Numbered from the stretch's first letter, positions 12,669 through 22,069 are shown. The stretch: 64,000 nt of DNA from Pseudomonas anuradhapurensis (GCF_014269225.2 NZ_CP077097.1:2119001-2183000); one strand, 5' to 3'. Translations and numbers: made by a program. Notes: generated from the letters alone by a model not told the origin.

Positions 12669-12784
12669 TTGTAGGAGCGGCCTTGTGTCGCGATGGGGCG
12701 CGTAGCGGCCCTGGCAATCTCAGCGGCAACGCCGAAATCCTGGGCCGCTGCGCGCCCCATCGCGACACAAGGCCGCTCCTGCAA
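12669..12784. repeat. Paired REP element (BIME-like), 116 bp
   Basis: The left arm TTGTAGGAGCGGCCTTGTGT at 12669 and the right arm ending GGCCGCTCCTGCAA at 12784 are complementary, with an inner GGGGCGCG/CGCGCCCC pair. Its design is nearly the same as the element at 8986-9100. It separates the azlC start from the end of the next gene. Confidence 0.85.
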
Positions 12785-12792
12785 GGGCGCGC

Positions 12793-13488
12793 TCAGGGAT
12801 GACTGGTCAGGTGCTGTTGCGCCGTCACGCAGCCGTTTATCTCGACGGCCTTCTGCAGCAGGCTCTGGCGCTGTTGCGGGTCGAGGTCGCCAAGCAGGCG
12901 GTACACCTCGGCCTGGTAGTCGCGCTGGCGTCCCCACTGCATTTCCAGCCCCTGTGGCTTGCTGCGGTTGCAGGCCAGGCGCGTGGCTGGCTGCGGATAG
13001 TAGGCGGCATACACCGTGGCCATGTTGGGGATGGCTTCCAGCGCGGCACGGTATTCGCTGCTGGCGTTGTAGGGCGGGCACCAGGTGGCAATGGCCGGTG
13101 CTGGAGCGGCAAAGCCCTGCTTGAGGCTGGCTTCAAGCAGCGGGCAGGCGGCATCCGGGATTTGCGCAGCGGGCAGGTAGGTCATGTAGTACAGCGCCAG
13201 CCGGTACTGTGCGACCGGGTGGCCCAGCTCCACCGACTTTTTCAGCAAGGCAACCGCGGTGGGCAACGTGTGGGCCATGGCCTGGCCCTGGCGGCTGAGT
13301 TCCGGGTCAGCGTCCATGGCCGTACGCAGCGTGCTGGCACTGTCATCGCGGCTGTCGGCCTGCTCCAGCAGTGGCAGTGCCTGGCGGTAGAGCAGGTCGG
13401 CGTGCGGGTCGATGCGTACCTCATGGGCCTGCGTGGCCAGCGGTATCAGGGCGATCAACAGGGGGGGCAAGCGAAGCATGCGGCTCAC
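12793..13488 (-). CDS. Secreted Sel1/TPR-like hypothetical protein
   Basis: A 231-residue protein with a signal peptide (MLRLPPLLIALIPLATQAHEV). The middle has a helical-repeat look (AVALLKKSVELGHPVAQYRLALYYM), like one Sel1 repeat. Several cysteines are present, as expected for an exported protein. GTG 13488 has GGAG 7 bases upstream, so I prefer it to the ATG three codons in. Neither the role nor the partner can be told from sequence. Confidence 0.7.
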   Translation of the reverse strand: MSRMLRLPPLLIALIPLATQAHEVRIDPHADLLYRQALPLLEQADSRDDSASTLRTAMDADPELSRQGQAMAHTLPTAVALLKKSVELGHPVAQYRLALYYMTYLPAAQIPDAACPLLEASLKQGFAAPAPAIATWCPPYNASSEYRAALEAIPNMATVYAAYYPQPATRLACNRSKPQGLEMQWGRQRDYQAEVYRLLGDLDPQQRQSLLQKAVEINGCVTAQQHLTSHP

Positions 13489-13626
13489 AGGCAGGCTCCA
13501 CGGGATGCCAGGTACTGATGGACGGCTTCGATGTTCATGGCGGTCAAGCGTGCGCCTCGCGCAGATCGGAACGACGGCCTATTCTAGCCACCCAAGGGGC
13601 CTGGCCGGAAGAGCACCTGGCAACTG

Positions 13627-14712
13627 TCAGACGAGCTTGACGGGCGCGCCCTTGCGTTGCGCGTGTTTTTCCTGGGCCAGGCCAAGCTTGGCGGTGATCA
13701 CCTTGGCCAGTGCATTGTTGCCCAGGTCGTTCAAATGCAGGCGGTCGATGAACAGGTCGGCGCCGAACACCGGTGAGCTGCTGAGCATGCAGTTCATGTC
13801 GTAGCAGGGGACCGGGTCGGCCTGTTGCTTGATACGGCGGAAGAAGGCCGAGTGCAACTGGCTGTCGAAGGCGCCGTCCAGCAGCCGGTCGAAATTTGCC
13901 GGTTGCCGCTCCAGCGCACCCAGCATGGTCTGCTCGCCAGCGGGAAGGCTATCCCGGCACCAGGGCAGCAACGGCTGCAGGATGAAGGTGAGCGTGGAGT
14001 GGCTGTCCGCCAGCAGACGGTCCCATTGCAGCAGGGTCCGGCCAATGTGGTCGGCGGCGCGGGCCATGCGTTTTTCCGGGGGCGACAGCGGCCAGCTGGC
14101 TGGCGCTTCGGCCGCAGGCGGCGCAACCAAGGCCTGGCTGATGCGCCGCCAGAGTGATGGCCGGCGGGGCGCAGCGGCAGGCTGCACGCCTTCGCTGAAG
14201 CTGTTGAGAAAGTCCTGGTAGGCCTTGGCGTGCTGCGGATCGTGCGGGTTGCCGAGGACTTCGCAGAGGGCTTCGTGGGCCAGGCTGTTGACGCCGCTGA
14301 GCACCACCACATGCCCCAGCTGGCCAAGGCGATGCTGGTGGGTGAGAAACAGCAGCAGCTCCTGGCTGGCGTTGAGCCCGCAACCGGCCAGGCTCAGCCA
14401 GACTTCGCCGGTAAGCATCGACAGCTGCGAAGCGACCGTGTGTTCATCGGAACTCGCGCCGATGCCCAGGGCGGTGGAGCCACCGACCAGCAGGTTGATG
14501 CGCGTCGCGCCACCGCGCTCGGCTGCGGAAAAGCGCTTGCCGGCGCAATGGCTGTAGCGCAGGCCCACGGCATCGGTGTTGATGGTGCCAGAGCGGTAGC
14601 CGCTTTCATGGATATGCGCAATGTGCGGGGCACGTCGGCTGCCCAGCAGCAGGAAGCGCTGGTAGTCCTGTTGCAACGCTGGAGGCGCCCGGTTCGGGTC
14701 TGTCGCTGTCAT
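13627..14712 (-). CDS. SGNH-hydrolase-like hypothetical protein
   Basis: A 361-residue soluble protein without a signal peptide. The start at ATG 14712 has AGGAG 7 bases upstream. Two blocks fit the SGNH/GDSL esterase fold: LLVGGSTALGIGASSD with Ser79 as the possible nucleophile, and DRLHLNDLGNNALA near the C-terminus, giving Asp323 and His326 of a catalytic pair. A SGVNSLAHE stretch could be the block III Asn. The substrate is unknown. It lies 38 bases downstream of the LysE gene on the same strand and may belong to the YqcI-LysE transcript. Confidence 0.65.
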   Translation of the reverse strand: MTATDPNRAPPALQQDYQRFLLLGSRRAPHIAHIHESGYRSGTINTDAVGLRYSHCAGKRFSAAERGGATRINLLVGGSTALGIGASSDEHTVASQLSMLTGEVWLSLAGCGLNASQELLLFLTHQHRLGQLGHVVVLSGVNSLAHEALCEVLGNPHDPQHAKAYQDFLNSFSEGVQPAAAPRRPSLWRRISQALVAPPAAEAPASWPLSPPEKRMARAADHIGRTLLQWDRLLADSHSTLTFILQPLLPWCRDSLPAGEQTMLGALERQPANFDRLLDGAFDSQLHSAFFRRIKQQADPVPCYDMNCMLSSSPVFGADLFIDRLHLNDLGNNALAKVITAKLGLAQEKHAQRKGAPVKLV

Positions 14713-14750
14713 GGGTTCTCCTTCTGTTGCAACGGGCGCCTGCAGCCCGG

Positions 14751-15377
14751 TCAGGCTGCCAGTTCCCTGAGGTTGTACAGCAGGCCGCCGGCAGCGATCA
14801 GCAGCAGGGCGACGCCCGAGGCCAGGCTGATCAGGCGGTTGCTGCGCTGCGAGGCGATCTTGCCGATGGCGAAGATGTACAGGCTGAGTACGGCAAAGTC
14901 GATGGCCACCCACAGCAGCGACAGCACCACCATGCTCTTGCCGAATGACTCGGTGATCTGGATGAACTGCGGGAAGAAGGCGATGAAGAAGATAATGTCC
15001 TTGGGGTTGGAAATGCCCACCATGAAGCCTTGCAGCAGCCCGCCGCGGCCGGGCTTGGCCACCTCGGCCGGGGCCTCCGCTGCAGCGGCCCCCAGGGCTT
15101 CCCTCAGGGTGCCCACGGCGATGTAGCCGATGAACAGGCAGCCCAGCAGGCTCATGGCGCTCAGCCAGGTCTTGTCGATGGCGGCGCTGGTGAGGATGAT
15201 CCAGGCGGCCGCGCCGATCAGCACCAGTGATGCCCAGTTGGTGCCGACGGCGGTGAACATGGCCTTGCGCGAGCCCGAGGCGGCCGCGGTGTTGACGATC
15301 AGTGCCACCACCGGGCCGGGGGTGGCGATCAGCAGCAGGACAGTGAGGGCGTAGGTAGCGGTGAGTGCGGTATTCAC
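14751..15377 (-). CDS. LysE/RhtB family amino-acid exporter
   Basis: A 208-residue inner-membrane protein with six hydrophobic spans and the hallmark start (TVLLLIATPGPVVALIVNTA). It also has GISNPKDIIFFIAFFPQFI, typical of the family. Members export amino acids or small derivatives by proton antiport. GTG 15377 lies two bases after the TGA of the YqcI/YcgG gene, so the two are translationally coupled. That arrangement suggests it exports the product of the neighbouring enzyme, which is inference. Confidence 0.92.
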   Translation of the reverse strand: MNTALTATYALTVLLLIATPGPVVALIVNTAAASGSRKAMFTAVGTNWASLVLIGAAAWIILTSAAIDKTWLSAMSLLGCLFIGYIAVGTLREALGAAAAEAPAEVAKPGRGGLLQGFMVGISNPKDIIFFIAFFPQFIQITESFGKSMVVLSLLWVAIDFAVLSLYIFAIGKIASQRSNRLISLASGVALLLIAAGGLLYNLRELAA

Positions 15378-15379
15378 GG

Positions 15380-16168
15380 TCAGGTCTCGATCAGTAGGTC
15401 GGGTGTGGCCGAGTGTGCGGCATGGGCATGGAAGGGGCAGCGGGAGGGGTTGAGCGACCCGGCCTCCTGCAGTTGGTACTGCTTCCACTCGTAATTGTCG
15501 GCGTCGCCGAAGAAACCAAGGGTGTCGGGCATGACCCCGTCGTTGTAGTGGCGTACGCGTTCGCGAATGCGTTCGCGGATCCGCTGGCCACTTTCGGTAT
15601 TGGCATTGGCCACTTCGTCGAAGTTGGCCCTGGGGTTGATGACGAAGGTGATGTGCGGCCCCAGGTTGCGGCTTTTCATCTGCTGGTGGCCGGGAAAATT
15701 CATGTTGATGAACAGCGGCATGCCGGCATAGCAGAACGACCAGGCGTTGTCTTCGGGATCGGTCGGCATGCCTTGCGGCCAAGGGTGCGGGTCGCGCGCG
15801 TGCACACCTCGCAACACTTTCCAGGCCAGCGCCTGTTGCTCGGCCAGGGTGTAGTCGGCAGCGGTTTCGAGGAATACCACCAGCGGGCTGCCGATACGCT
15901 GCTTGGTTGGGATCGGGGCGACCGTGCGTACGTAGTCGGCCAGGCCCTGGGCGATGTCATCGGCCAGTTGCTCGGCGCGGGCGAAGAGGATGTGGCAGGT
16001 AGCGCCGTTCACCGCCTTGCGGCCGAACAGGCAAGGGAACTCGGGGTTGGCAAGGACAGTGCGAAAATGTTCTATGGTTTTGTAGGTCCAGTGTTGCGTA
16101 CAGCGGACATGTTCAGCGGCCAGCTCCAGCGCGTCCAGGCGATAGCAAGTTCCATAACCCGTAAACAT
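15380..16168 (-). CDS. YqcI/YcgG family protein, putative heme-dependent N-hydroxylase
   Basis: A 262-residue soluble protein. I assign it to the YqcI/YcgG family by its overall layout: an N-terminal FPCLFGRKAVNG stretch, the GMPLFINMNFPGHQQMKSRNLGP-like segment and the arginine-rich ITFVINPRANFDEV region. The family includes GntA, the heme-dependent enzyme that N-hydroxylates an L-arginine derivative in guanitoxin synthesis, so oxidation of an amino acid or guanidino group is plausible. No other guanitoxin genes are present. It is followed directly by a LysE exporter and is divergent from a GcvA-type LysR regulator. The product is unknown. Confidence 0.75.
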   Translation of the reverse strand: MFTGYGTCYRLDALELAAEHVRCTQHWTYKTIEHFRTVLANPEFPCLFGRKAVNGATCHILFARAEQLADDIAQGLADYVRTVAPIPTKQRIGSPLVVFLETAADYTLAEQQALAWKVLRGVHARDPHPWPQGMPTDPEDNAWSFCYAGMPLFINMNFPGHQQMKSRNLGPHITFVINPRANFDEVANANTESGQRIRERIRERVRHYNDGVMPDTLGFFGDADNYEWKQYQLQEAGSLNPSRCPFHAHAAHSATPDLLIET

Positions 16169-16327
16169 GATTTCCCCAGGCGTTTATTAGATGATATTTC
16201 CAGTCATATGCAGGCAGGATCTTGGTTATCTTTATTATTTAGCTGCATTTTCCGAGACGATCCGGGCGTTGTAAAACGCGTGGAACTATGACCTACTATT
16301 AGTCTCATTCATGCTCGGGGCGTCGCC

Positions 16328-17248
16328 ATGTCGGAACGGATTCAGGCCTTGCACGCGCTGCGTGCCTTCGAGGTGGCCTCTCGCTATGGCTCATTTACCC
16401 GCGCGGCGGAAGAACTGGCCCTGACCCAAGGGGCCGTCAGCCACCACATCAAGACGCTCGAAGCCATGTTCGGTTGCGACCTGTTCGAGCGGCGCGGGCC
16501 GAAACTGGCCCTGACCGAGCATGGCCGCCTGCTGGCGCAGGAGCTCAAGGTCGGTTTCAAGATCATCGAAAATGCCTGCGCCCTGCTGCGCCAGGATCGC
16601 TATGGCCTGCGCCTGAAGGCGCCGTCCACGCTCACCGTGCGCTGGTTGCTGCGCGCGCTGGATGCGTTCAAGAAGGTCGAGGACACCTGCAGCGTGCAGC
16701 TGTCCAGCGTGTGGATGGACATTGACAGCGTGGACTTCTATTCCGAGCCCTACGACTGCGCAATTCTCCTGGCCAACGGGCGTTTCCCCGCCGATATCGA
16801 GAGTTTCAAGCTGTTCGACGAGTGGCTGATCCCGGTGTGCCATCCCGATTACATGGCCCAGGCGCAGCCGGACCTGGCCGACCTGGCCCAGTGCGAGCTG
16901 CTGCACCCGTCACCCGACCGCCGCGATTGGCGGCGCTGGCTGGCACGCATGGATGCGCTGGACATCAGCATCGACCGCGGGCAGGTGTTCGATACCCTCG
17001 ACCAGGGCATCTCTGCTGCCCAGCAAGGCCTGGGTATCTCGGTGGTCGACCTGGTGCTGGCCAGCGCCGACCTCGGCGCGGGGCGCCTGGTCACGCCATT
17101 CAAGCACGCGGTGGCCACCGGCGACGGCTACTACATGACCTGGCTCAAGGCCAGCCCCAAGGCGCGGCAAATGCACAAGCTGCGCGAGTTCCTGCTTGGC
17201 CAGGTGCCGCCGCTGGCGAGCAAGGACATCAACTACCTGTACGGTTGA
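16328..17248 (+). CDS. LysR family regulator (GcvA-like)
   Basis: A 306-residue regulator. The winged helix-turn-helix fills residues 1-65 (FEVASRYGSFTRAAEELALTQGAVSHHIKTLE), and the rest is a periplasmic-binding-protein-like effector domain. The subfamily resembles GcvA and AmpR. It is divergent from the YqcI/YcgG-LysE pair with 159 bases between, so it most likely controls that pair. The intergenic region is clearly richer in A and T than its surroundings and contains ATGA-N13-TCAT near 16288-16308, a possible LysR site. Its 3' end overlaps the convergent LysR gene by 20 bases. Confidence 0.9.
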   Translation: MSERIQALHALRAFEVASRYGSFTRAAEELALTQGAVSHHIKTLEAMFGCDLFERRGPKLALTEHGRLLAQELKVGFKIIENACALLRQDRYGLRLKAPSTLTVRWLLRALDAFKKVEDTCSVQLSSVWMDIDSVDFYSEPYDCAILLANGRFPADIESFKLFDEWLIPVCHPDYMAQAQPDLADLAQCELLHPSPDRRDWRRWLARMDALDISIDRGQVFDTLDQGISAAQQGLGISVVDLVLASADLGAGRLVTPFKHAVATGDGYYMTWLKASPKARQMHKLREFLLGQVPPLASKDINYLYG

Positions 17249-18125
17249 ACACGCGTCCGACCATGAAGTCGATGAAGACCCGCAATTTCGGCGGCATCTG
17301 CCGCCCGGATGGCCATAGCAGGTAGAAACTGCCGCGCCGCTCCATGAAGTCGTCCAGCACGCTGACCAGCGCGCCACTGGCCAGTTCGCGGCGTACGGTG
17401 AAGTCCGGCAGGCAGGTGATGCCGCGATGGTTCACGGCAAAGCAGACGCGTGTCTCGACATGGTTGCAGACCATCGAGATCGGGATGTCGTAGCCCTGCT
17501 CGGGCTGCTCCTGGCGCAGCGGCCAGGTTTCCAGCTTGCCATTGCTGGGGAAGCGGTAGTGCAGGCAGGTATGCGCCGCGAGGTCGCGCGGGTGCAGGGG
17601 CGTACCGCGCTCGCGCAGGTATTCGGGCGAAGCCACCAGGCAGTGCTGGAAGTGCCCCAGGAACTTGGCGTTGAGCCGTGAATCGCCCGGTTGCCCGCCA
17701 CGCATCACCACATCGAAGCCTTCGCCGACGATGTCCACCATGCGGTCGGAGAAGTCCAGGTCCAGCTCCACCTGCGGGTACCGCGCCATGAACTCGGCCA
17801 GCGCCGGCATCACCAGCCCGGTGACTTGCGGCATGCTCACCCGCAGGCGACCGCGCGGGGTCTCGCTGGCCTGGGACAGTTCCTGCTCGGTGGCCTCGAT
17901 TTCGGCCAGGATGCGCCGGCTGCGCTCGAGGAACAGCGAGCCTTCGGCGGTGAGGGTGATGCTGCGCGTACTGCGGTGGAACAGGCGCACGCCCAGGCGG
18001 CTTTCCAGGCGCGCCACGCGTTTGCCCACGGCCGAGGCACTGATGCCCAGCGACTGGCCGGCGGCGACGAAGCTGCGGGTCTCGGCTACCCGGTTGAAAA
18101 CCACGAAGCCGCTGAGGCTGTCCAT
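17229..18125 (-). CDS. LysR family regulator beside an MFS transporter
   Basis: A 298-residue regulator starting at ATG 18125 (MDSLSGFVVFNRVAETRSF). The DNA-binding domain is residues 1-60 (GISASAVGKRVARLE), followed by a LysR substrate domain of the common DmlR/YhjC type. It is divergent from the MFS gene at 18243, with 117 bases between. A perfect GGACA-TTGG-TGTCC palindrome lies 18 bases from its start, fitting autoregulation and control of the transporter. Its last 20 bases overlap the end of the convergent LysR gene. Confidence 0.92.
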   Translation of the reverse strand: MDSLSGFVVFNRVAETRSFVAAGQSLGISASAVGKRVARLESRLGVRLFHRSTRSITLTAEGSLFLERSRRILAEIEATEQELSQASETPRGRLRVSMPQVTGLVMPALAEFMARYPQVELDLDFSDRMVDIVGEGFDVVMRGGQPGDSRLNAKFLGHFQHCLVASPEYLRERGTPLHPRDLAAHTCLHYRFPSNGKLETWPLRQEQPEQGYDIPISMVCNHVETRVCFAVNHRGITCLPDFTVRRELASGALVSVLDDFMERRGSFYLLWPSGRQMPPKLRVFIDFMVGRVFNRTGS

Positions 18126-18142
18126 GCGGTATCCCTGATTGC

Positions 18143-18156
18143 GGACATTGGTGTCC
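18143..18156. promoter_or_regulatory. Candidate LysR operator palindrome
   Basis: GGACATTGGTGTCC is a perfect inverted repeat (5-base arms, 4-base centre) in the gap between a LysR gene and its divergent MFS gene. This is the usual position for a LysR recognition site. Confidence 0.5.
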
Positions 18157-18242
18157 TGGGTGAACGGCATTGTAGCCGTCTTTTTCCGCAATGGTCTTGG
18201 CTTGCAGACTGTCCGCCTGGTTTCCCACACAAGGCATCTGCA

Positions 18243-19433
18243 ATGTCCCAGACATCTTCCGTACCGCTGCTGGCCGCCGGCAGCGAACGTCTACCCCTCA
18301 GCGGGCTGTTGGCGCTGGCCATGACCGGCTTCATCGCCATCCTCAGCGAAACCTTGCCGGCCGGCCTGCTCGACCAGATCGCCAATGGCATGCACATCAG
18401 CCAGGCCATGGCCGGGCAATGGGTCACGGCCTATGCCCTGGGCTCGCTGCTGACCGCGATCCCGCTGGTGACCCTGACCCAAGGCTGGAACCGCCGTCGC
18501 GCCCTGTTGCTGGCGATCGCCGGTTTCGTGCTGTTCAACGGGCTGACCGCCTTGTCGTGGTCCAACACCCTGACCCTGGTGTTACGCTTTTGCACCGGTG
18601 CTGCGGCCGGGCTGGCCTGGGGCTTGATTGCCGGCCACGCCCGGCGCATGGTGCCGGTGGCGCTGCAGGGCCGCGCCATGGCGGTGGCCATGCTCGGCCA
18701 GCCGATTGCCTTGTCGCTCGGGCTGCCGATCGCCACCTGGCTGGGCGCGGGGCTGGGATGGCGGGCCACCTTCGTGGTGGTCACCGTGGTAGCGCTACTG
18801 CTGCTGGCCTGGGTGCTGCGGTCGGTGCCGGATTACCCGGGGCATCCTGCCGGCAAGCGTCCGGCGGCCCTGCAGGTGCTGCGCACGCCAGGGGTATTGG
18901 TGGTGCTGCTGGTGATCCTCTGCTGGATTCTGGGCCACAACATTCTCTATACCTACATCGTGCCGTTGCTGGCGGCAGCCGGCATGGCCGCCGACATCGG
19001 CCCGGCGCTGTTGGTGTTTGGCCTGTCGGCCCTGGCCGGGATCGGCCTGGTGGGGCTACTGGTAGACCTGCATCTGCGCCCGCTGGTGTTGTTGAGCCTG
19101 GCTGGCTTTGCCCTGGCCACGCTGGTGTTGGGGCAAGCGTCGGCGTGGCAGGTGTACCTGGGCATCGCCTTGTGGGGCGTGACCTATGGTGGCGCGCCGA
19201 CCCTGCTGCAGACCGCCTGTGCGGATGCGGCAGGTGAGGGTGGGGATGTGGCGCAGTCGATGCTGGTGACGGTGTGGAACAGCGCCATTGCCCTGGGCGG
19301 GATCGTTGGCGGGCTGTTGCTGAGCGGGGCAGGGGTGGAGTGGTTTGGCGCGGTAGTGCTGGGGCTGGTCGGGGTTGCCTGGCTGCTGGCCTGGGCTGGG
19401 CGGCGCAATGGCTTCGTGGCGGGGGCTCGGTAG
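18243..19433 (+). CDS. MFS transporter, drug:H+ antiporter-1 type
   Basis: A 396-residue inner-membrane protein with twelve predicted spans. It shows the DHA1-type early motif (ILSETLPAGLLDQIANGM), the RAMAVAMLGQPIALSLG region after span four, and a small central loop. Members of this branch export drugs, sugars, arabinose-like compounds or nucleosides. ATG 18243 matches the usual N-terminus. It is paired with the divergent LysR gene, which probably controls it. The substrate is not predictable. Confidence 0.9.
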   Translation: MSQTSSVPLLAAGSERLPLSGLLALAMTGFIAILSETLPAGLLDQIANGMHISQAMAGQWVTAYALGSLLTAIPLVTLTQGWNRRRALLLAIAGFVLFNGLTALSWSNTLTLVLRFCTGAAAGLAWGLIAGHARRMVPVALQGRAMAVAMLGQPIALSLGLPIATWLGAGLGWRATFVVVTVVALLLLAWVLRSVPDYPGHPAGKRPAALQVLRTPGVLVVLLVILCWILGHNILYTYIVPLLAAAGMAADIGPALLVFGLSALAGIGLVGLLVDLHLRPLVLLSLAGFALATLVLGQASAWQVYLGIALWGVTYGGAPTLLQTACADAAGEGGDVAQSMLVTVWNSAIALGGIVGGLLLSGAGVEWFGAVVLGLVGVAWLLAWAGRRNGFVAGAR

Positions 19434-19456
19434 AGGGTTTCAACGGTCAGCCCTAG

Positions 19457-19531
19457 CGCCGGCAAGCCAGCGCCCACAGCTACCGCGACGGCTTCAACGC
19501 CAGAGCTGTACTTGTGGGCGCTGGCGTGCTG
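19457..19531. repeat. Inverted REP-type repeat
   Basis: GCCGGCAAGCCAGCGCCCAC at 19457 is mirrored by GTGGGCGCTGGCGTGCTG at 19514-19531. This is a second REP family, related to the one at 29759. It lies between the MFS gene and polB and probably ends the MFS transcript. The rest of this 275-base gap shows nothing else that I can support. Confidence 0.65.
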
Positions 19532-19708
19532 ACGATGCCGCCCGTCCAGGCAACACGAGGCCGTTGCCCTCAGAAAATCCCTTTGCTTTGCTGTTCACAA
19601 ATATCCTGAGGAAGCGGCACGATCCCGCTCTACAAAAATGCGCGGCAACGGTGCGTCAGAGGTAGAATCGCCACGATCAGCACAACAAACGATTCAGAGG
19701 TCGACGCG

Positions 19709-22069
19709 GTGGAGTTGCAGCAGGGCTTTGTCCTGACCCGGCATTGGCATGACACGCCCGAAGGCACCTGTGTGGAGTTCTGGCTGGCGACCGACCAGGG
19801 GCCGCGGCAGTTGCGCCTGGCGCCGCAGGTGTCGGTGGCCTTCATTCCCCAGGCGCAGGAAGCGCATGCCCGGGCATTGCTGGCCAACGAACCCGGCGTG
19901 GAACTGCGGCCGCTGCAGCTCAAGGACTTCGACCAGCGCCCGGTGCTGGGCCTGTACTGCCGTCAGCACCGGCAGTTGATGCAGCTGGAGCAACGCCTGC
20001 GCGCGGCCGGTATCGACGTGTTCGAAGGCGATATCCGCCCGCCCGAGCGTTACCTGATGGAGCGCTTCATCACCGCCCCGGTGCAGTTCACCGGCCAGGC
20101 GGATGCCCATGGCGTGCTCTGCGATGCCCAGATCAAGCCGCTGCCAGGCTATCGCCCGCCGCTGCGCCTGGTGTCGCTGGACATCGAGACCAGCGAGCGC
20201 GGTGAGCTGTACAGTATCGCCCTGGAAGGCTGTGGCCAGCGCCAGGTGTACATGCTTGGCCCGGCCAACGGTACCGCCGCCGGCCTCGACTTCGACTTGC
20301 ACTATTGCGCCGACCGCGCTGCGTTGCTCACCTGCCTCAACCGGTGGTTCGCCGAGCATGACCCCGACGCAATCATCGGCTGGAACCTGGTCCAGTTCGA
20401 CCTGCGCCTGTTGCATGAGCACGCCAAGCTGCTGCAGGTGCCGCTGGCATTGGGGCGCAAGGGCGCGCCGATGACCCTGCGCAGCCATGCCAGTGGCGGC
20501 CACGTGTTCGCCGAGGCCCCGGGGCGGCTGCTGATCGACGGTATCGAGGCCCTGCGTTCGGCAACCTGGAGCTTCCCGTCGTTCAGCCTCGAAAGCGTCG
20601 CCCAGACCTTGCTCGGCGAAGGCAAGGCGATCGACACACCGTACCAGCGCATGGATGAAATCAACCGCCGCTTCGCCGAGGACAAACCGGCCCTGGCGCG
20701 CTACAACCTCAAGGACTGCGAGCTGGTCACACGCATTTTCGCCCACACCCGCCTGCTCGAATTTCTCCTCGAACGCTCGTCGGTTACCGGCCTTGCCGTG
20801 GACCGCAGTGGTGGTTCGGTGGCGGCGTTCGGTCACCTGTACATCCCGCAGATGCACCGCCTGGGCTTCGTCGCGCCCAACCTTGGCAGCCGCCCCGAGG
20901 AAGCCAGCCCCGGTGGTTTCGTCATGGATTCGCGCCCGGGGCTGTACGACTCGGTGCTGGTGCTGGACTACAAGAGCCTGTACCCGTCGATCATTCGTAC
21001 CTTTCTGATCGACCCGGTCGGGCTGGTCGAAGGCTTGCGCCTGCCCGACCAGGCGCACTCGGTGGAAGGCTTCCGGGGCGCGCGTTTCTCGCGTAGCCAG
21101 CATTGCCTGCCGGCCATCGTCGAGCGGGTCTGGCAGGGCCGCGAGGCCGCCAAGCGCGAGGGCAACGCGCCGCTGTCACAGGCGTTGAAAATCATCATGA
21201 ATGCCTTCTACGGCGTGCTGGGCTCCAGCGGCTGCCGGTTCTTCGACCCGCGCCTGGCCTCGTCGATCACCCTGCGTGGCCACCAGATCATGCGCCAGAC
21301 CCGGGCCTTGATCGAAGCCCGGGGCTACGAAGTCATCTACGGCGATACCGACTCCACCTTCGTCTGGCTCAAGGGGCCACATGAGGATGAGGCTGCGGCC
21401 CGCATCGGCCGCGAGCTGGTGACCGAGGTCAACCGCTGGTGGCGCGAACACCTGCGTCAGCAGATGAACCTGGAAAGCGCGCTGGAGCTGCAGTACGAGG
21501 TGCATTACCGGCGTTTCCTGATGCCCACCATCCGTGGTGCCGATGAAGGCAGCAAGAAGCGCTATGCCGGGCTGGTGCGGCGCGCCGATGGCAGCGAGGA
21601 AATGGTCTACAAGGGCCTGGAGTCGGTGCGCACCGACTGGTCGCCGTTGGCCCGGCAGTTCCAGCAGGCGCTGTACGCGCGGATCTTCCGTGGCCAGCCG
21701 TACCGCGACTACGTGCGTGACTATGTGCGACAGACACTGGCCGGTGAGCTGGACGCGCTGCTGGTGTACCGCAAGCGCCTGCGCCGGCCGCTGGCCGACT
21801 ACCAACGCAACGTGCCGCCGCACGTGCGTGCGGCCCGGCTGGCCGATGACTACAACCGCCGCATTGGCCGCCCGATGCAGTACCAGCGCGGCGGCTGGAT
21901 CAGCTACGTGATCACCGTGGCGGGCCCGGAACCGTTGGAAAACCTGCAAGCGCTGGTGGACTACGAACATTACCTGAGGCGGCAGCTGCAACCAGTGGCC
22001 GATGCCATCCTGCCTTTTGTCGGCGACAGTTTCGAGGGGGTGATCGGCCAACAGTTGGCGCTGTTCTGA
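19709..22069 (+). CDS. polB: DNA polymerase II (family B)
   Basis: A DNA polymerase with 3'-5' proofreading, used for replication restart and bypass of lesions. From GTG 19709 (AGAGG about 9 bases upstream) it is 786 residues, the normal length. The exonuclease I motif is LDIETSE, with Asp158 and Glu160. The polymerase motifs are intact: [13 protein letters not shown] with Asp420, the [13 protein letters not shown] helix, YGDTDS with catalytic Asp546 and Asp548, and [10 protein letters not shown]. coli polB is SOS-induced; I see no LexA box (CTG-N10-CAG type) in the 275 bases upstream here. It appears to be a single-gene unit. Confidence 0.97.
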   Translation: MELQQGFVLTRHWHDTPEGTCVEFWLATDQGPRQLRLAPQVSVAFIPQAQEAHARALLANEPGVELRPLQLKDFDQRPVLGLYCRQHRQLMQLEQRLRAAGIDVFEGDIRPPERYLMERFITAPVQFTGQADAHGVLCDAQIKPLPGYRPPLRLVSLDIETSERGELYSIALEGCGQRQVYMLGPANGTAAGLDFDLHYCADRAALLTCLNRWFAEHDPDAIIGWNLVQFDLRLLHEHAKLLQVPLALGRKGAPMTLRSHASGGHVFAEAPGRLLIDGIEALRSATWSFPSFSLESVAQTLLGEGKAIDTPYQRMDEINRRFAEDKPALARYNLKDCELVTRIFAHTRLLEFLLERSSVTGLAVDRSGGSVAAFGHLYIPQMHRLGFVAPNLGSRPEEASPGGFVMDSRPGLYDSVLVLDYKSLYPSIIRTFLIDPVGLVEGLRLPDQAHSVEGFRGARFSRSQHCLPAIVERVWQGREAAKREGNAPLSQALKIIMNAFYGVLGSSGCRFFDPRLASSITLRGHQIMRQTRALIEARGYEVIYGDTDSTFVWLKGPHEDEAAARIGRELVTEVNRWWREHLRQQMNLESALELQYEVHYRRFLMPTIRGADEGSKKRYAGLVRRADGSEEMVYKGLESVRTDWSPLARQFQQALYARIFRGQPYRDYVRDYVRQTLAGELDALLVYRKRLRRPLADYQRNVPPHVRAARLADDYNRRIGRPMQYQRGGWISYVITVAGPEPLENLQALVDYEHYLRRQLQPVADAILPFVGDSFEGVIGQQLALF

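Noticed and set aside
8986-12784. A CRISPR-like array formed by the repeated GCGGCCTTGTGTCGCG units
   Set aside because: The copies are kilobases apart, palindromic and paired in inverted orientation at gene ends, which is the REP/BIME pattern and not evenly spaced direct repeats.
15380-16168. A complete guanitoxin-type biosynthetic cluster around the YqcI/YcgG gene
   Set aside because: No further biosynthetic enzymes (aldolase, transaminase, kinase or methyltransferase) are adjacent; only an exporter, a regulator and a SGNH-like gene are.
19600-19708. A LexA (SOS) box upstream of polB
   Set aside because: No CTGT-N8-ACAG-like sequence is present in the leader, so SOS control cannot be supported from this window.
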